In this document: positions 1 to 9,540 of the stretch, piece after piece
Numbering within the stretch: the stretch's first letter is position 1
Layout: each line of letters starts with the position of its first letter
Source of the DNA: Sediminicola sp963974715
GTDB lineage: Bacteria > Bacteroidota > Bacteroidia > Flavobacteriales > Flavobacteriaceae
Direction: 5' to 3'
Assembly (NCBI GenBank): GCA_963974715.1
Contig: CAXBDK010000012.1
Location: 1-64,000, forward strand
Length of the DNA stretch: 64,000 nt
Translations under genes and position numbers: made by a program
The notes under the pieces: generated by a model
Told to the model about the DNA's origin: nothing
What the model saw: only the letters and a program-made list of their open reading frames with translations
The model's database searches: none

Positions 1-2
1 CC

Positions 3-197
3 CGAAAATCGGAAGGGATTTCCAGGACCGATGCCATGGCCCACATTTTTTCCAAGGCTTCAAAAATTCTTGACGGCCATGCCATCCCCACCACGGAAGA
101 AGATCGCCCGCTAATGGGGCTTCCTTCCAACCCAAATATAGATCTGAACACAGCTTTTATGACTGATCCCTTAAAATCTTGTTTCAATGTTTTTTAA
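3..197 (+). CDS. C-terminal fragment of an unidentified protein (cut by window start)
   Basis: An open frame enters from the left edge and ends at a TAA at 195-197, giving about 64 residues. It contains the stretches MAHIFSKASKILDG and EEDRPLMGLPS. Codon choice resembles the neighbouring genes and no other frame stays open over this stretch. I do not recognise the family from this fragment. The next gene begins about 100 bases downstream on the same strand. Seen: the open frame and its stop. Inferred: that it is a real gene end. Confidence 0.45.
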   Translation, partial: RKSEGISRTDAMAHIFSKASKILDGHAIPTTEEDRPLMGLPSNPNIDLNTAFMTDPLKSCFNVF

Positions 198-300
198 AAT
201 GAAAAATCCACTATATTGGGATAGTGGAAAAGTTCAGAAAAAATATTTGCTACTCTCCACATAGAAAATACGTAGACATTCCGCATTAAATGAATATGTT

Positions 301-1593
301 ATGAAGCCACTTATTTCCACGGTTCTAGTGTTATCTTGTATGTGCCTTGGTTGTTTTGCGCAAAACTCCCCGAAAACCTATCTGATCAAGGCCGGGAAAC
401 TGTACGATTCGAAGAATAACATCTTTTTGAAAGACCAAGAAATATTGGTACAAGGGGATAAAATTACAATGGTGGGTCAAAATCTTACCATTCCTGATAG
501 GACCATTATCTTGGATTATGGGAATTCTACCGTGACTCCTGGATTGATAGATGCCCATACACACATTTTGACCGAACAGAAAGTGAATGGCGACCTAGTG
601 GACGATGTATTGAAAAATAGCGATAAAACGCGGATTCTGAGGGGAGTGAAATTCGCCAATACTTATATAAATGCCGGTTTTACCAGTGTCCGTGATTTGG
701 GAAATTCAGGACAATATTTGGATGTGGAACTGCGAAATGCTATCGAGAGGGGATATGTTGACGGGCCACGTATGTTTGTGTCAGGCCCGATTATCAGCTC
801 TTATGATGGACAGTTTGGGGGATTGCCCGCTGCTGATCACGAAAAAACGACCAAATTGGAATATCGCATCGTCAATGGTGTGGATGATGCAAGATTGGCT
901 GTCAAAGAACATATTGTTCATTTAGTGGATGTTATTAAAATTTTGGCATATGGTAATATTTTACCCTTGAGTTTGGAAGAAATGAGGGCCATTGTTGAAA
1001 CGGCCCATGAAAATAGGATAAAGGTAACTGTACATGCCGATAGGGATTGGGTAGTACACAATGCTATCGATGCTGGTGTTGATGGAATAGAACACGGCTA
1101 TAGTTTCAAGGATTCGACATTTGTTAAAATGGTTGAAAAAGGTATTTACTTTGTGCCTACCTATGGTTCGGTCGAAGATGCGACCCTCTATTATAAAATG
1201 GCAAATCTCCCCTATGATCTTGAGAGCGTAAAAAAGGATTTCGAGTCGACCCAGGAACGCCTGCGAAAAGCATTAGAGCTGGGGGTATCGATAGTGGCTG
1301 GTTCGGATGCCTATTTTGATCTGGGCATACCCCGGGGAGATGCTGCCAAAAATACCCTTTTAGGCTATCATGCGGCCGGATTAAAAGCCGGTGATGTTTT
1401 AAGAACGGCTACCTACAATGCTTCCATCGCTTTAAACAGGGAAAATCAAATTGGAATCATCAAGGAAAATGCCAGTGCGGACATTTCCATTTTTAGGGGA
1501 GATATTGAAAAGAATTTTAAACAAAGTTTGTTTCACGTTCAATTGGTAATGAAGGATGGAAAAATTCTGTACAAGGATATTCCCTTAAAATAA
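301..1593 (+). CDS. Secreted amidohydrolase family protein (imidazolonepropionase/prolidase-like)
   Basis: Metal-dependent hydrolase of the amidohydrolase superfamily (COG1228-like), 430 aa. It begins with a signal peptide ending near CLGCFAQ, so it is exported, possibly as a lipoprotein. Metal-ligand motifs are visible in order: DAHTH at about residue 80, a candidate bridging lysine in VIKILAYGN, VHADRD, GIEHGYS, and the late aspartate in VAGSDAYFD. This is the usual order for the TIM-barrel catalytic domain, with a small beta domain formed by both termini. The substrate cannot be read from sequence; relatives cleave Xaa-Pro dipeptides or cyclic amides. It stands alone and converges on the RND operon across a bidirectional terminator. 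Confidence 0.85.
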   Translation: MKPLISTVLVLSCMCLGCFAQNSPKTYLIKAGKLYDSKNNIFLKDQEILVQGDKITMVGQNLTIPDRTIILDYGNSTVTPGLIDAHTHILTEQKVNGDLVDDVLKNSDKTRILRGVKFANTYINAGFTSVRDLGNSGQYLDVELRNAIERGYVDGPRMFVSGPIISSYDGQFGGLPAADHEKTTKLEYRIVNGVDDARLAVKEHIVHLVDVIKILAYGNILPLSLEEMRAIVETAHENRIKVTVHADRDWVVHNAIDAGVDGIEHGYSFKDSTFVKMVEKGIYFVPTYGSVEDATLYYKMANLPYDLESVKKDFESTQERLRKALELGVSIVAGSDAYFDLGIPRGDAAKNTLLGYHAAGLKAGDVLRTATYNASIALNRENQIGIIKENASADISIFRGDIEKNFKQSLFHVQLVMKDGKILYKDIPLK

Positions 1594-1649
1594 AAAAGCA
1601 CTATAACCTGGGCATCACTGAATAAAACTATACACCCTATCAATTAACA

Positions 1650-1685
1650 AAAAAGAGACCGCCTTTTACAAGACGGCCTCTTTTT
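1650..1685. terminator. Bidirectional Rho-independent terminator between convergent genes
   Basis: Inverted repeat with arms 1650-1665 and 1670-1685, a four-base loop (TTAC) and two mismatched pairs. It has an A-run on its left flank and a T-run on its right, so it can end transcripts in both directions. It lies between the stops of the amidohydrolase (1593) and the outer-membrane efflux gene (1712, minus strand). Confidence 0.75.
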
Positions 1686-1711
1686 AATAAAATGATTATT
1701 TGCAGGTATCG

Positions 1712-3148
1712 TTATTGCCATCCCCCTCCTAGGTTCCTATAGATGGCCACCAAGGCGTTCATTTGTTCCTTTTTGGTCTCTATAAGTTCAAATTTGGATT
1801 CCAGTGCGTCCCGTTGGGTCAACAGTACTTCCATATAATCGGCCCGTGTAGATTTAAAAAGGTCGTTCGATATCCTGATCGATTGGGCAAGAGCTTCCAC
1901 TTCCTGAGATTTTAATTCATAACTTTTTTTCAGGTTATCTATTTTGGAAACTTCATTGGCCACTTCCATATATGCATTTAAGACGGTACGCTCGTAATTA
2001 TAGACCGTCTGCAACTGTTTGGCATTGGCACTGTAGTAGGTGGCCTTTATGGCATTTCTATTGATAAGCGGAGCGGTCAGGTCCCCGGCCAAAGAATAGA
2101 TCAAGGATTCGGGAGTTTTCACCAGGTAAGAAGCGTCAAAGGCCCTGTACCCGATGCCGGCACTGATACCAAAGGAGGGGTAGAACCTTGCTTTGGCCAC
2201 CTTAACGTCCAATTTGGCCGCGGCCAGTTCAAGCTCTGCCTGTCTTATATCGGGACGATTTTCCATCAACTGGGATGGGATGCCCGTCTCAATGGCACTT
2301 GGTAGTGCAGTGGTGCTAAAGGTGGCCGAGTTCCTTTGAATCGGCTGGGGATACCTGCCCAACAGAAAATTGATCTTGTTTTCCATTTCAATGATCTGTT
2401 GCTTGGTATTGAACTTAAGGCTTTTGGTATGCAGTACTTCCGCTTCAAATTTTCGTACCGCCAGTTCGGTTACCCTTGCGGCCTGTTTTTGAAGCCTGAC
2501 CGTTTTTAGGGCATTGTCCTGTATGGCAATGTTCTGGTCTATAATGTCCAACTGATTGTCCAATGCCTGCAGTTCAAAATAGGAAGTGGCGATTTCGGCG
2601 ATCAGGTTGGTCACCATAAAGTTTTTTCCCTCCATTGAGGCCAAGTAACGGGCCACTGCAGCTTTTTTACCGTTGCGCAGTTTATGCCATATGTCAACTT
2701 CCCATGTGGCATAGGCCCCTATCATATAGTCGGGTAAAGGATCCGGCATTTCCCTACCGGGCTCAATTTCAGTAGTTGCCTCGCTGGCGCCCCTACTGGT
2801 ATACCTTCCCACTTTGTCCACACCGGCACCTGCTTTAATGTCCACAAAAGGAAGGTATTCACCTTTTCTGGTACGCACCTCGTTTTTGGAAATTTCAATT
2901 TCCTGTAAGGTAATGTTCAACTCCTGATTGTTTTGTAGGGCCGTATCGATCAGTGCGGTAAGATAAGGGTCCGCAAAATAATCCTGCCACGGTATCTTGG
3001 TCAGGCCCAAGGTGTCCAACGATCCGTTATAACGCTCCGGAAGCGCTGGATTGGCGGTGCGGGTGACCCCTGAGGGAGCGGTACAGGCTGAAATGCCTAT
3101 CAGCAAACATACCATCCCCAAATATTTATACATTTTTCCGTTACACAT
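1712..3148 (-). CDS. RND efflux outer-membrane factor, TolC/NodT family lipoprotein
   Basis: Outer-membrane channel of a tripartite efflux pump, 478 aa. A lipoprotein signal (GISAC) anchors it, and two TolC/OEP repeats follow; the segments ENRPDIRQAELELAAAK and SLAGDLTAPLINR are typical of the NodT family. It is the third gene of the minus-strand operon adaptor-pump-channel. The ATG at 3148 overlaps the stop of the pump gene by 8 bases. An ATG at 3133 (MYKYLGMV) gives a cleaner signal peptide and may be the true start. Substrate unknown. Confidence 0.88.
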   Translation of the reverse strand: MCNGKMYKYLGMVCLLIGISACTAPSGVTRTANPALPERYNGSLDTLGLTKIPWQDYFADPYLTALIDTALQNNQELNITLQEIEISKNEVRTRKGEYLPFVDIKAGAGVDKVGRYTSRGASEATTEIEPGREMPDPLPDYMIGAYATWEVDIWHKLRNGKKAAVARYLASMEGKNFMVTNLIAEIATSYFELQALDNQLDIIDQNIAIQDNALKTVRLQKQAARVTELAVRKFEAEVLHTKSLKFNTKQQIIEMENKINFLLGRYPQPIQRNSATFSTTALPSAIETGIPSQLMENRPDIRQAELELAAAKLDVKVAKARFYPSFGISAGIGYRAFDASYLVKTPESLIYSLAGDLTAPLINRNAIKATYYSANAKQLQTVYNYERTVLNAYMEVANEVSKIDNLKKSYELKSQEVEALAQSIRISNDLFKSTRADYMEVLLTQRDALESKFELIETKKEQMNALVAIYRNLGGGWQ

Positions 3149-6100
3149 TGTCTTCTATTTTTTCGGTTAAAGGAACTTCATCCTCATTTTTTATCAGCTG
3201 TCGCCCATCGGCCCATTTCGCAAAGATGTAGTAGAGCCCCGGAACCAGGATAACCCCAAAAACAGTTCCCAAGAGCATGCCGCCTGCAGCGGCCGTTCCA
3301 ATGGTACGGTTGCCGATCGCCCCTGGGCCGGTTGCAAATACGAGTGGAATGAGCCCCGCAATAAACGCAAAGGAGGTCATCAAAATAGGTCGGAACCGAA
3401 CTTTGGCGCCCTCGATGGCGGCATCTAGAATAGAGGCCCCATGCTGGCGTTTCTGAATCGCAAATTCAACGATCAGTACGGCATTTTTTCCTAGCAGCCC
3501 AACCAGCATCACCAGTCCCACCTGTGCATAGATATTATTGGAAAGGCCCGTTAGCTTCAACAATAGAAAGGCCCCGAAAACACCGGCTGGCAGGGACAGT
3601 ATCACCGACAAGGGAAGTAAAAAACTTTCGTACTGGGAGGCGAGGATCAAATAGACAAACACCAGTACGATGATAAAGATATAAATGGCCTCGTTGCCCC
3701 TTGCAACTTCATCCTTGGCCAGTCCGGCCCAGTCTATGCCATAGCCCCTGGGGAGGGACTGTGCCACTTCTTGGATTGCCTCTATGGCCTCCCCGCTGCT
3801 ATAACCGGTTGCAGGGGATCCGTTGATGGAGGAGGTGGTATACATATTGTAACGCGTAATTTCATTGAGGCCCTGTGTCTTTTTGAGTTTCATAAAAGAG
3901 GAATAGGGTACCATTTCGTCATGGTCGTTCTTTATGTACAGCTTTAGGACATCCTCGGGAAGCTGTCTGTAATCGGCAGCCGATTGGACGAACACCTTAT
4001 AGAAACTACCGAACCTGATAAAACCGAGTTCATAGGTACTGCCTATCAAGATGGACAGGTTGTCCATTGCCTTTCCAATGGAAACACCTTTTTGCATGGC
4101 CGCCTTATTGTCGATTTCAAGTTCATATTGGGGGTAGTTGGCGGCAAAAAAGGTAAAAACGCCCGACAGCTCCTTGCGGGCCTTCAGTTTGGCCATGAAT
4201 TCATCGTTCACCTTTTCAAACGCCTTATAATCGCCCGTATTGGTCTTGTCCAATAATCGTAGGGCAAATCCGCCAGCGGCACCGTAACCGGGAACGGCCG
4301 GTGGTTGAAAGAATTCTATGGTGGCCCCTGGAATATCCTTGGCTTCCTCTTCCAGTTCCTCTATGATTTCCTCAGCGGAATGTTTTCGGTCCGACCAATT
4401 TTTGAGGTTGATCAGACAGGTACCCGCATTCGACCCCCTTCCTTCGGTAAGTACCTCATAACCGGCAAGGGCAGAAACCGATTGGATGCCTTCCACATGT
4501 TCGGCAATTTCCTGTAACCTTCTGGACACGTCATTGGTCCGTTCCAGAGTGGAACCGGGGGGCGTCTGTATAATGGCGTAGAGCATGCCCTGGTCCTCTG
4601 CCGGGATAAATCCGGATTGAAGGGAACTGGTCGTGATCCAGATTCCGGCACAAAATGTTAAAAGGAGACCAAAACTTACCACACGAAGGGTGACAATGCG
4701 GTTCAACAAACGGGTATACCTTCCAGTAAGTTTTTCGAACTTATTGTTAAACCCGTCCAAAAGCCTGTTTATGGGACTTTTTTTCTTTGGCTTTCCATGG
4801 GTATTCCTTAGGATGGTGGCACATAGTACCGGAGTCAAGGTCAGTGCCACTATGCCCGATATTACAATGGAAGTGGCCATGGTAATGGAAAATTGCCGAT
4901 AGAAAATCCCCACTGGACCGGACATGAACGCCACGGGAATGAAAACGGCCACCATGACAAGGGTGATGGCCACAATGGCCCCACTTATTTCATGTACCAC
5001 TTTTTTAGTAGCTAGGTAAGGGGAGAGGTTTTCCTCTTCCATTTTGGCATGCACCCCTTCCACCACCACAATGGCATTGTCCACCACTATCCCTATTGCC
5101 AGTACCAAGGCGAACAAGGTGATCAAGTTAATGGTAAGACCGAAGAACTGCATAAAGATAAAGGCCCCTACCAGGGAAACGGGAACGGCAAGGGTAGGGA
5201 TAAGGGTGGATCTCCAATCGCCCAGAAATATAAAGACCACTAGGGCCACCAATAAAAAGGCCTCCGCCAAGGTATGGATCACCTTTTCGATGGAGGCATC
5301 CAGAAAGTTGGACACGTCATAACTTATCTCATAGTCCATTCCGGGAGGAAAGGAACTTTCCTTTAGTTCCTCCAGCTTGGCCTTTGCTTCATCGATTACA
5401 TCACTGGCATTACTGCCGTAGGTCTGTTTTAAGGTGATCGCGGCCGAGGGATGCCCGTCCATATTGGAATAGATATCATAAAATTCACTGCCCAGTTCCA
5501 CATCTGCCAGTTCTTTCAGGTAAAGGATCTCCCCCTCGGCATTTGCCCGAACGATCACATTTTCGTATTGTTGTGGTTCGTTGTACCTGCCAGGATAGGT
5601 CAGTACGTACTCCAACGACTGCGATCGTTTTCCGGAACTGATCCCTATCCGCCCTGGCGATCCGATGATGCTCTGCGTTTCAAGGGCCTCCATTACCTCA
5701 TCCGTTGAAACGTTATAGGCCCGCATCCGATCGGGGTTCAACCAGATGCGCATGGCATATTGCCGACTCCCCAATATCTTGGCGCTTCCCACCCCGCTCA
5801 AACGCTTTAGTTCGGGGAGAATGTTCACACTGGCAAAGTTGTACAGGAATTTTTGATCGGAATTTTTTTCGGTACTGTACAGGTTAACGTACATGAGCAT
5901 GTTGGGAGAGGTATAGTTGACCACTATGCCCTCGCGCTGTACCAAGGGGGGGAGCCTGTTGGTGACCTGCTCAATACGGTTCTTTACGTTTACGACCGCC
6001 TGACTGGGATCGGTGCCCAGTTCAAAGACTACCTGTATGGTAGCTTCTCCCGCACTGGTCGCGTCGGAGGACATGTATTTCATGCCGGGGGTCCCGTTGA

Positions 6101-6305
6101 TGGATTTTTCCATCGGGATAAGCACGGATTCCACCAATACTTTGGCGCTCGCACCGGGGTAGGCGACTTCCACTACCACAACAGGGGGCGCAATGGAAGG
6201 AAACTGGGATATGGGCAAGGTTTTAATGGCAAGTCCCCCCAGTATCAGGATCACCAACGATAGTACTATTGAAAGTACCGGCCTTTGAATAAATTTATTG
6301 AACAT
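3141..6305 (-). CDS. RND efflux transporter inner-membrane pump (HAE1/AcrB family)
   Basis: Proton-driven drug exporter of 1054 aa, the normal length for AcrB-like pumps, with twelve expected transmembrane helices and two large periplasmic loops. It starts MFNKFIQRPVLSIVLS, typical of the family. The proton-relay motif of TM4 is GIVVDNAIVVVE: the first aspartate of the AcrB pair is kept and the second is Asn, a common Bacteroidetes variant. The TM10 lysine is in LLGKNAVLIVEFA. It sits between the membrane-fusion gene (25 bases upstream) and the TolC gene (8-base overlap), so the three are almost certainly one operon. Substrate not predictable. Confidence 0.93.
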   Translation of the reverse strand: MFNKFIQRPVLSIVLSLVILILGGLAIKTLPISQFPSIAPPVVVVEVAYPGASAKVLVESVLIPMEKSINGTPGMKYMSSDATSAGEATIQVVFELGTDPSQAVVNVKNRIEQVTNRLPPLVQREGIVVNYTSPNMLMYVNLYSTEKNSDQKFLYNFASVNILPELKRLSGVGSAKILGSRQYAMRIWLNPDRMRAYNVSTDEVMEALETQSIIGSPGRIGISSGKRSQSLEYVLTYPGRYNEPQQYENVIVRANAEGEILYLKELADVELGSEFYDIYSNMDGHPSAAITLKQTYGSNASDVIDEAKAKLEELKESSFPPGMDYEISYDVSNFLDASIEKVIHTLAEAFLLVALVVFIFLGDWRSTLIPTLAVPVSLVGAFIFMQFFGLTINLITLFALVLAIGIVVDNAIVVVEGVHAKMEEENLSPYLATKKVVHEISGAIVAITLVMVAVFIPVAFMSGPVGIFYRQFSITMATSIVISGIVALTLTPVLCATILRNTHGKPKKKSPINRLLDGFNNKFEKLTGRYTRLLNRIVTLRVVSFGLLLTFCAGIWITTSSLQSGFIPAEDQGMLYAIIQTPPGSTLERTNDVSRRLQEIAEHVEGIQSVSALAGYEVLTEGRGSNAGTCLINLKNWSDRKHSAEEIIEELEEEAKDIPGATIEFFQPPAVPGYGAAGGFALRLLDKTNTGDYKAFEKVNDEFMAKLKARKELSGVFTFFAANYPQYELEIDNKAAMQKGVSIGKAMDNLSILIGSTYELGFIRFGSFYKVFVQSAADYRQLPEDVLKLYIKNDHDEMVPYSSFMKLKKTQGLNEITRYNMYTTSSINGSPATGYSSGEAIEAIQEVAQSLPRGYGIDWAGLAKDEVARGNEAIYIFIIVLVFVYLILASQYESFLLPLSVILSLPAGVFGAFLLLKLTGLSNNIYAQVGLVMLVGLLGKNAVLIVEFAIQKRQHGASILDAAIEGAKVRFRPILMTSFAFIAGLIPLVFATGPGAIGNRTIGTAAAGGMLLGTVFGVILVPGLYYIFAKWADGRQLIKNEDEVPLTEKIEDNV

Positions 6306-6330
6306 TTTTTATCCTTTTTAGATTCGTTGG

Positions 6331-7416
6331 TTATTCGGAGTATAATTTTAAGTGTTGTAACACCTCTTCCGGTTTTTCGTATTCAAAAGCGATTTTCTCC
6401 TTCTCCTTTACCTTGCGGATTCCCTCTAGAAGGATTCTATCCTGTACGTTCAGGCCGCCGGTCACTACATATAGATCCGTCATTTCTGCCCCAATGGTGA
6501 TTTCCCGAGTATTTACCCTATTTTTAGAATCGACCACGTAAACATATTTTCTATCCAAGACCTCAAAGGTGGCCTTTTGGGGAATAATGAGGGCGTCTTT
6601 AAAGGGTACCTGCATCTGTATGTTTCCGGTCTCCCCATGCCGTAACAATCCCTTCGGATTTGGGAAGGTAGCGCGGAACGGGATGTTCCCTGTCTCGTTG
6701 TTGAATTCTGCCTCAATGGTCTCCACCACCCCGGGATGGGTAAAATAGGCATTGTTGGCCATCAGCAATCTTACCTTGGAGGTGCTGTCCTTTGGTACTT
6801 GGATTTTATAATCCAGGTATTCGGCTTCGGGAACATTAAAGTAGACCCACATTTTACTGTTATCGGAAAGGTTGGTAAGTAGCTCACCTTCCTCCAATAG
6901 GCTGCCCTGCCGTACCTGGAATCGATCTAGGATCCCATCGAAGGGGGCCCTTACTTCCGTAAATTGGAGATGTACCCTGGCAAGGGCCAATTCGGCTTTC
7001 GCCCTGTCCAATTTGGCCTTTGCCATGGCCAGTTCGTTGGGGGCCACAATGGAGCTGTCCGCCAAAATTTTCGTATTTTCGTATTCAATTCCGGCAAAAT
7101 CGGCCTCGGCCATTGCTTTTTGAAGCTCCGCTTCGTAGAGATTGGGCATTATTTGGAACAACAGTTGTCCTTCCTTTACAAATTGTCCCTCATCCACATA
7201 AATTTTCTGAAGGTAGCCCCTTTCCTGTGCGCGCAGCTCTATATGGCGAATGGAACTGATCTGGCATACATAATCTTCCGTAATGGAGGTATCCTTTTTA
7301 ATGGGGGCGGTCACCAAAAATTTGGTATCCCTTTCTTTTTCTGTTTTTTTTGGTTCACAGCTTGTATGGCACAACAGCGCACACAGGCCCATGAGCATGA
7401 GAAATCCCTTGAACAT
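6331..7416 (-). CDS. RND efflux periplasmic adaptor (membrane fusion protein), lipoprotein
   Basis: Links the inner-membrane pump to the outer-membrane channel. 361 aa with a lipoprotein signal (CALLCHTSC) followed by a barrel-sandwich half motif (RAQERGYLQKIYVDEGQFV), a short alpha-hairpin rich in Ala and Glu at about residues 100-150, the second lipoyl half (VRAPFDGILDRF) and the beta-barrel domain (IQMQVPFKDALIIPQKA). First gene of the efflux operon. No local TetR or AraC repressor is adjacent; the upstream gene on the same strand is a small secreted protein. Confidence 0.92.
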   Translation of the reverse strand: MFKGFLMLMGLCALLCHTSCEPKKTEKERDTKFLVTAPIKKDTSITEDYVCQISSIRHIELRAQERGYLQKIYVDEGQFVKEGQLLFQIMPNLYEAELQKAMAEADFAGIEYENTKILADSSIVAPNELAMAKAKLDRAKAELALARVHLQFTEVRAPFDGILDRFQVRQGSLLEEGELLTNLSDNSKMWVYFNVPEAEYLDYKIQVPKDSTSKVRLLMANNAYFTHPGVVETIEAEFNNETGNIPFRATFPNPKGLLRHGETGNIQMQVPFKDALIIPQKATFEVLDRKYVYVVDSKNRVNTREITIGAEMTDLYVVTGGLNVQDRILLEGIRKVKEKEKIAFEYEKPEEVLQHLKLYSE

Positions 7417-7482
7417 AATCTTGTATTTAAAATATTTGGTTTTTTATGTTAGCTGAAAATGCATATGGAAATACGCACTTCT

Positions 7483-7541
7483 GCATCCTTGGCGCTTTTG
7501 GCAAAGGATGCTTTTGGGTAAATGGGTCGGATATTTTACCC
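7483..7541. repeat. Two inverted repeats between a small secreted gene and the efflux operon
   Basis: GCATCCTT (7483-7490) pairs with AAGGATGC (7504-7511), and GGGTAAA (7516-7522) pairs with TTTACCC (7535-7541). On the minus strand these lie just after the stop of the 7557-7976 gene and about 65-125 bases before the adaptor gene start. Neither is followed by a T-run on the minus strand, so they could be RNA hairpins that attenuate or stabilise the message, or operators. Function is not known. Confidence 0.45.
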
Positions 7542-7556
7542 GATAGGGACTCTTGA

Positions 7557-7976
7557 TCAGATTCTGATCACCCGCAGTAAAAGGTACAGTTCGCTTAAAG
7601 CGGAAAAAGAAGTTGAATGCCTGTGAAAGAGCAGGTCGGATGTAAGGGTATGAAATTTTGATACTTGTTGTAGGCCAGTAGGCGAAATGGCACTAGTATT
7701 GTTGCCCTTAACGGGATCGGTAGAAGGGATCCGTTCCTCCTCCTCTCCAATATCCAGCGCCTCCAACCTTATATTCTCCTTGGGATTGGAAGAAAGATAT
7801 GGGCCATCGGACCTTTTGTCGAACTCGGAAACCGGGTGGGCGGCCACATTTTGGCCTATTGGGTGCAGAAGGTCCGGGGCATGTGAAATTTTGATATAGG
7901 ATGGATTGGACGGCAGACCAAATCCGTTCAAAAGAAGAATACCTAAGGATAGATATTGTATGAATGCCTTTATCAT
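7557..7976 (-). CDS. Small secreted protein of unknown function
   Basis: 139 aa from the ATG at 7976, chosen because it places an N-terminal hydrophobic segment (AFIQYLSLGILLL) at the start. The longer frame from 8015 would run through a perfect palindrome in the leader. The mature part is polar and acidic in the middle (DIGEEEERIPSTD) and ends in a hydrophobic tail, ELYLLLRVIRI. I do not recognise a domain. It precedes the RND efflux operon on the same strand, so co-regulation is possible. Confidence 0.55.
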   Translation of the reverse strand: MIKAFIQYLSLGILLLNGFGLPSNPSYIKISHAPDLLHPIGQNVAAHPVSEFDKRSDGPYLSSNPKENIRLEALDIGEEEERIPSTDPVKGNNTSAISPTGLQQVSKFHTLTSDLLFHRHSTSFSALSELYLLLRVIRI

Positions 7977-8010
7977 CTGGACTGCGAAACTAATCCAAGT
8001 TAAAGAGTTG

Positions 8011-8024
8011 GGCAAGTACTTGCC
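8011..8024. promoter_or_regulatory. Perfect 14-bp palindrome upstream of the small secreted gene
   Basis: GGCAAGTACTTGCC is a perfect palindrome centred about 41 bases upstream of the start at 7976. It could be an operator for a dimeric regulator or a short hairpin in the leader. No regulator can be assigned. Confidence 0.4.
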
Positions 8025-8241
8025 ATTAAAGATTTGTTAAGGACCCAAAGAATTAAGGTATTGATAAAGAACCTGTTTAAACTTTTCTAAATTGTTTCTT
8101 TGGATAGCGCGATTATGTTTTATTCAACAATAGATTTTATCTTTATCCCGGGCGGTGGAACACTATGGAGTCTTTCGCTTCAGGCCCACCGAACGGGAAA
8201 AAAAGCGTAGGTACGAAGAGCCTTCGCCCAACTTATTAAAA

Positions 8242-8787
8242 ATGGGGAAAAAACTGGATGCCATTACTCCTGAACTAAGGGAGTTTATAGAAAACCAAAA
8301 AGTATTTTTTGTGGGGACGGCCGCAGAGGAGGGAAGGGTCAATATATCTCCCAAAGGTACGGATTCGTTTAGGGTGCTCGACAAAAACAAAATTGTTTGG
8401 TTGAACCTGACCGGAAGTGGCAACGAGACGGCAGCTCACCTTCTTAAAAACCATCGAATGACCATTATGTTCTGCGCTTTTGAAGGAAAACCTTTGATTT
8501 TAAGGCTTTATGGGGAAGCAGTTATATTTCATGGGAGAGATAGGCAATTCCAAAAATATGCCCCAATGTTCCCTGAAAATATAGGTGCCAGGCAGATCAT
8601 TGAAATGCAGGTGGATCTTGTACAGACATCCTGTGGGTTTGCAGTGCCTTTTATGGATTTTAAGGAAGAGAGGACCACCCTAACCTCATGGGCAGAAAAA
8701 CAGGGTGCCGAAAAAATTGGGGAATACTGGAAAAATAAAAACACCAGAAGTATCGATGGATTTGAAACAAAGATACTTGACCATTAG
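8242..8787 (+). CDS. Pyridoxamine 5'-phosphate oxidase-family (FMN-binding split barrel) protein
   Basis: 181 aa from the ATG at 8242. The longer frame from 8155 adds a basic, low-quality 29 residues, and a TATCTTTA element at 8138-8145 would leave almost no leader for it. The fold is suggested by FFVGTAAEEGRVNISPKGTDSFRVLD and VWLNLTGSGNETAAHL, typical of the general stress / PNPOx-like group that binds FMN or F420-type cofactors or heme. A C-terminal extension follows. It converges on the SRPBCC gene. Exact substrate unknown; probably not the true pyridoxine biosynthesis enzyme. Confidence 0.8.
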   Translation: MGKKLDAITPELREFIENQKVFFVGTAAEEGRVNISPKGTDSFRVLDKNKIVWLNLTGSGNETAAHLLKNHRMTIMFCAFEGKPLILRLYGEAVIFHGRDRQFQKYAPMFPENIGARQIIEMQVDLVQTSCGFAVPFMDFKEERTTLTSWAEKQGAEKIGEYWKNKNTRSIDGFETKILDH

Positions 8788-8869
8788 TACGTACCGATCC
8801 AAATAGGCCATACTTCCCTGCGGCAGGGCCAAGATAGTTGTCTTCACGGCATGTTCATCCCCCCATAAA

Positions 8870-9412
8870 TCATTTGGATTTGGGTCTGGTGGAACGAAAT
8901 TTCTCCTCGTCCTTGGTCATGGGGGTATCCTTACCGTTCGGCTGTCCTTTTCCCGTTGTTATCAGTGCCAATAGACTTTTGCCAATATAGTGGTTCCATC
9001 CATTTGAACACACCTCAAAACATGCATACTCGGGTATGAGGCCAAAGTGGGTAAATCGCAATTCCGTACCGTTTTCCTTTTTAGCGATTTCAAAACTAAT
9101 TTTCGTGTCGATCCATTCCTTGGAATCAAATCCATCCGCTGTAGACGAAGGATGGGAAGGTTCAGCGAAAAGCCCAGGTCTAAAATGGTTGTCCAATACA
9201 TGCCATAAGACCTTCTTATAGGGAATTACCTCTGTTACTTTGATTTGGCAATTATGAATGTCCTCAAAATGATATTTAAATTCTTCATCGGCTTTGGTGG
9301 TTGGACCCTCTATTTCTTCCGACCACCATCCCCGTACATTGGTAACGGCCTTAAAAACCTGCTCGGGGCTTTGATCCACTAGAAGTGCAAGGGTAAAATC
9401 TGCTGTTTTCAT
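8870..9412 (-). CDS. SRPBCC / AHSA1-like domain protein
   Basis: 180 aa from the ATG at 9412 (MKTADFTLALLVDQSPEQVF), the start that matches the family; the frame extends upstream to 9532 but that part looks like promoter. The helix-grip fold is indicated by SPEQVFKAVTNVRGWWSE, KVTEVIPYKKVLWHV and ELRFTHFGLIPEYACFEVCSNGWNHYI. Such proteins bind hydrophobic ligands or act as Hsp90 co-chaperone-like domains; the role here is unknown. It is divergent from the GlxA-type regulator at 9541, which may control it. Confidence 0.78.
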   Translation of the reverse strand: MKTADFTLALLVDQSPEQVFKAVTNVRGWWSEEIEGPTTKADEEFKYHFEDIHNCQIKVTEVIPYKKVLWHVLDNHFRPGLFAEPSHPSSTADGFDSKEWIDTKISFEIAKKENGTELRFTHFGLIPEYACFEVCSNGWNHYIGKSLLALITTGKGQPNGKDTPMTKDEEKFRSTRPKSK

Positions 9413-9540
9413 TTGTACGTTTTTAATTTTTAGGGATTTCATAAAAGTACTACCCAAAATTTGATCGATCAGGTGGTAAAATGGACATTCTAACGGGTTG
9501 ATTTGGACAAGGATAATTTTTAACTTCGCCAAAAACCCAT

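Noticed and set aside
331..564. Many antisense open frames over strong genes across the window
   Set aside because: They mirror the frames of clearly homologous genes and lack their own domains or start signals.
3141..6305. Asp to Asn change in the proton-relay pair of the RND pump as a sign of inactivation
   Set aside because: The DNA form of this motif is common in Bacteroidetes RND pumps and the rest of the protein is intact.
7483..7511. Hairpin as terminator of the small secreted gene at 7557
   Set aside because: On the minus strand the hairpin is not followed by Ts, so it was listed only as an inverted repeat.
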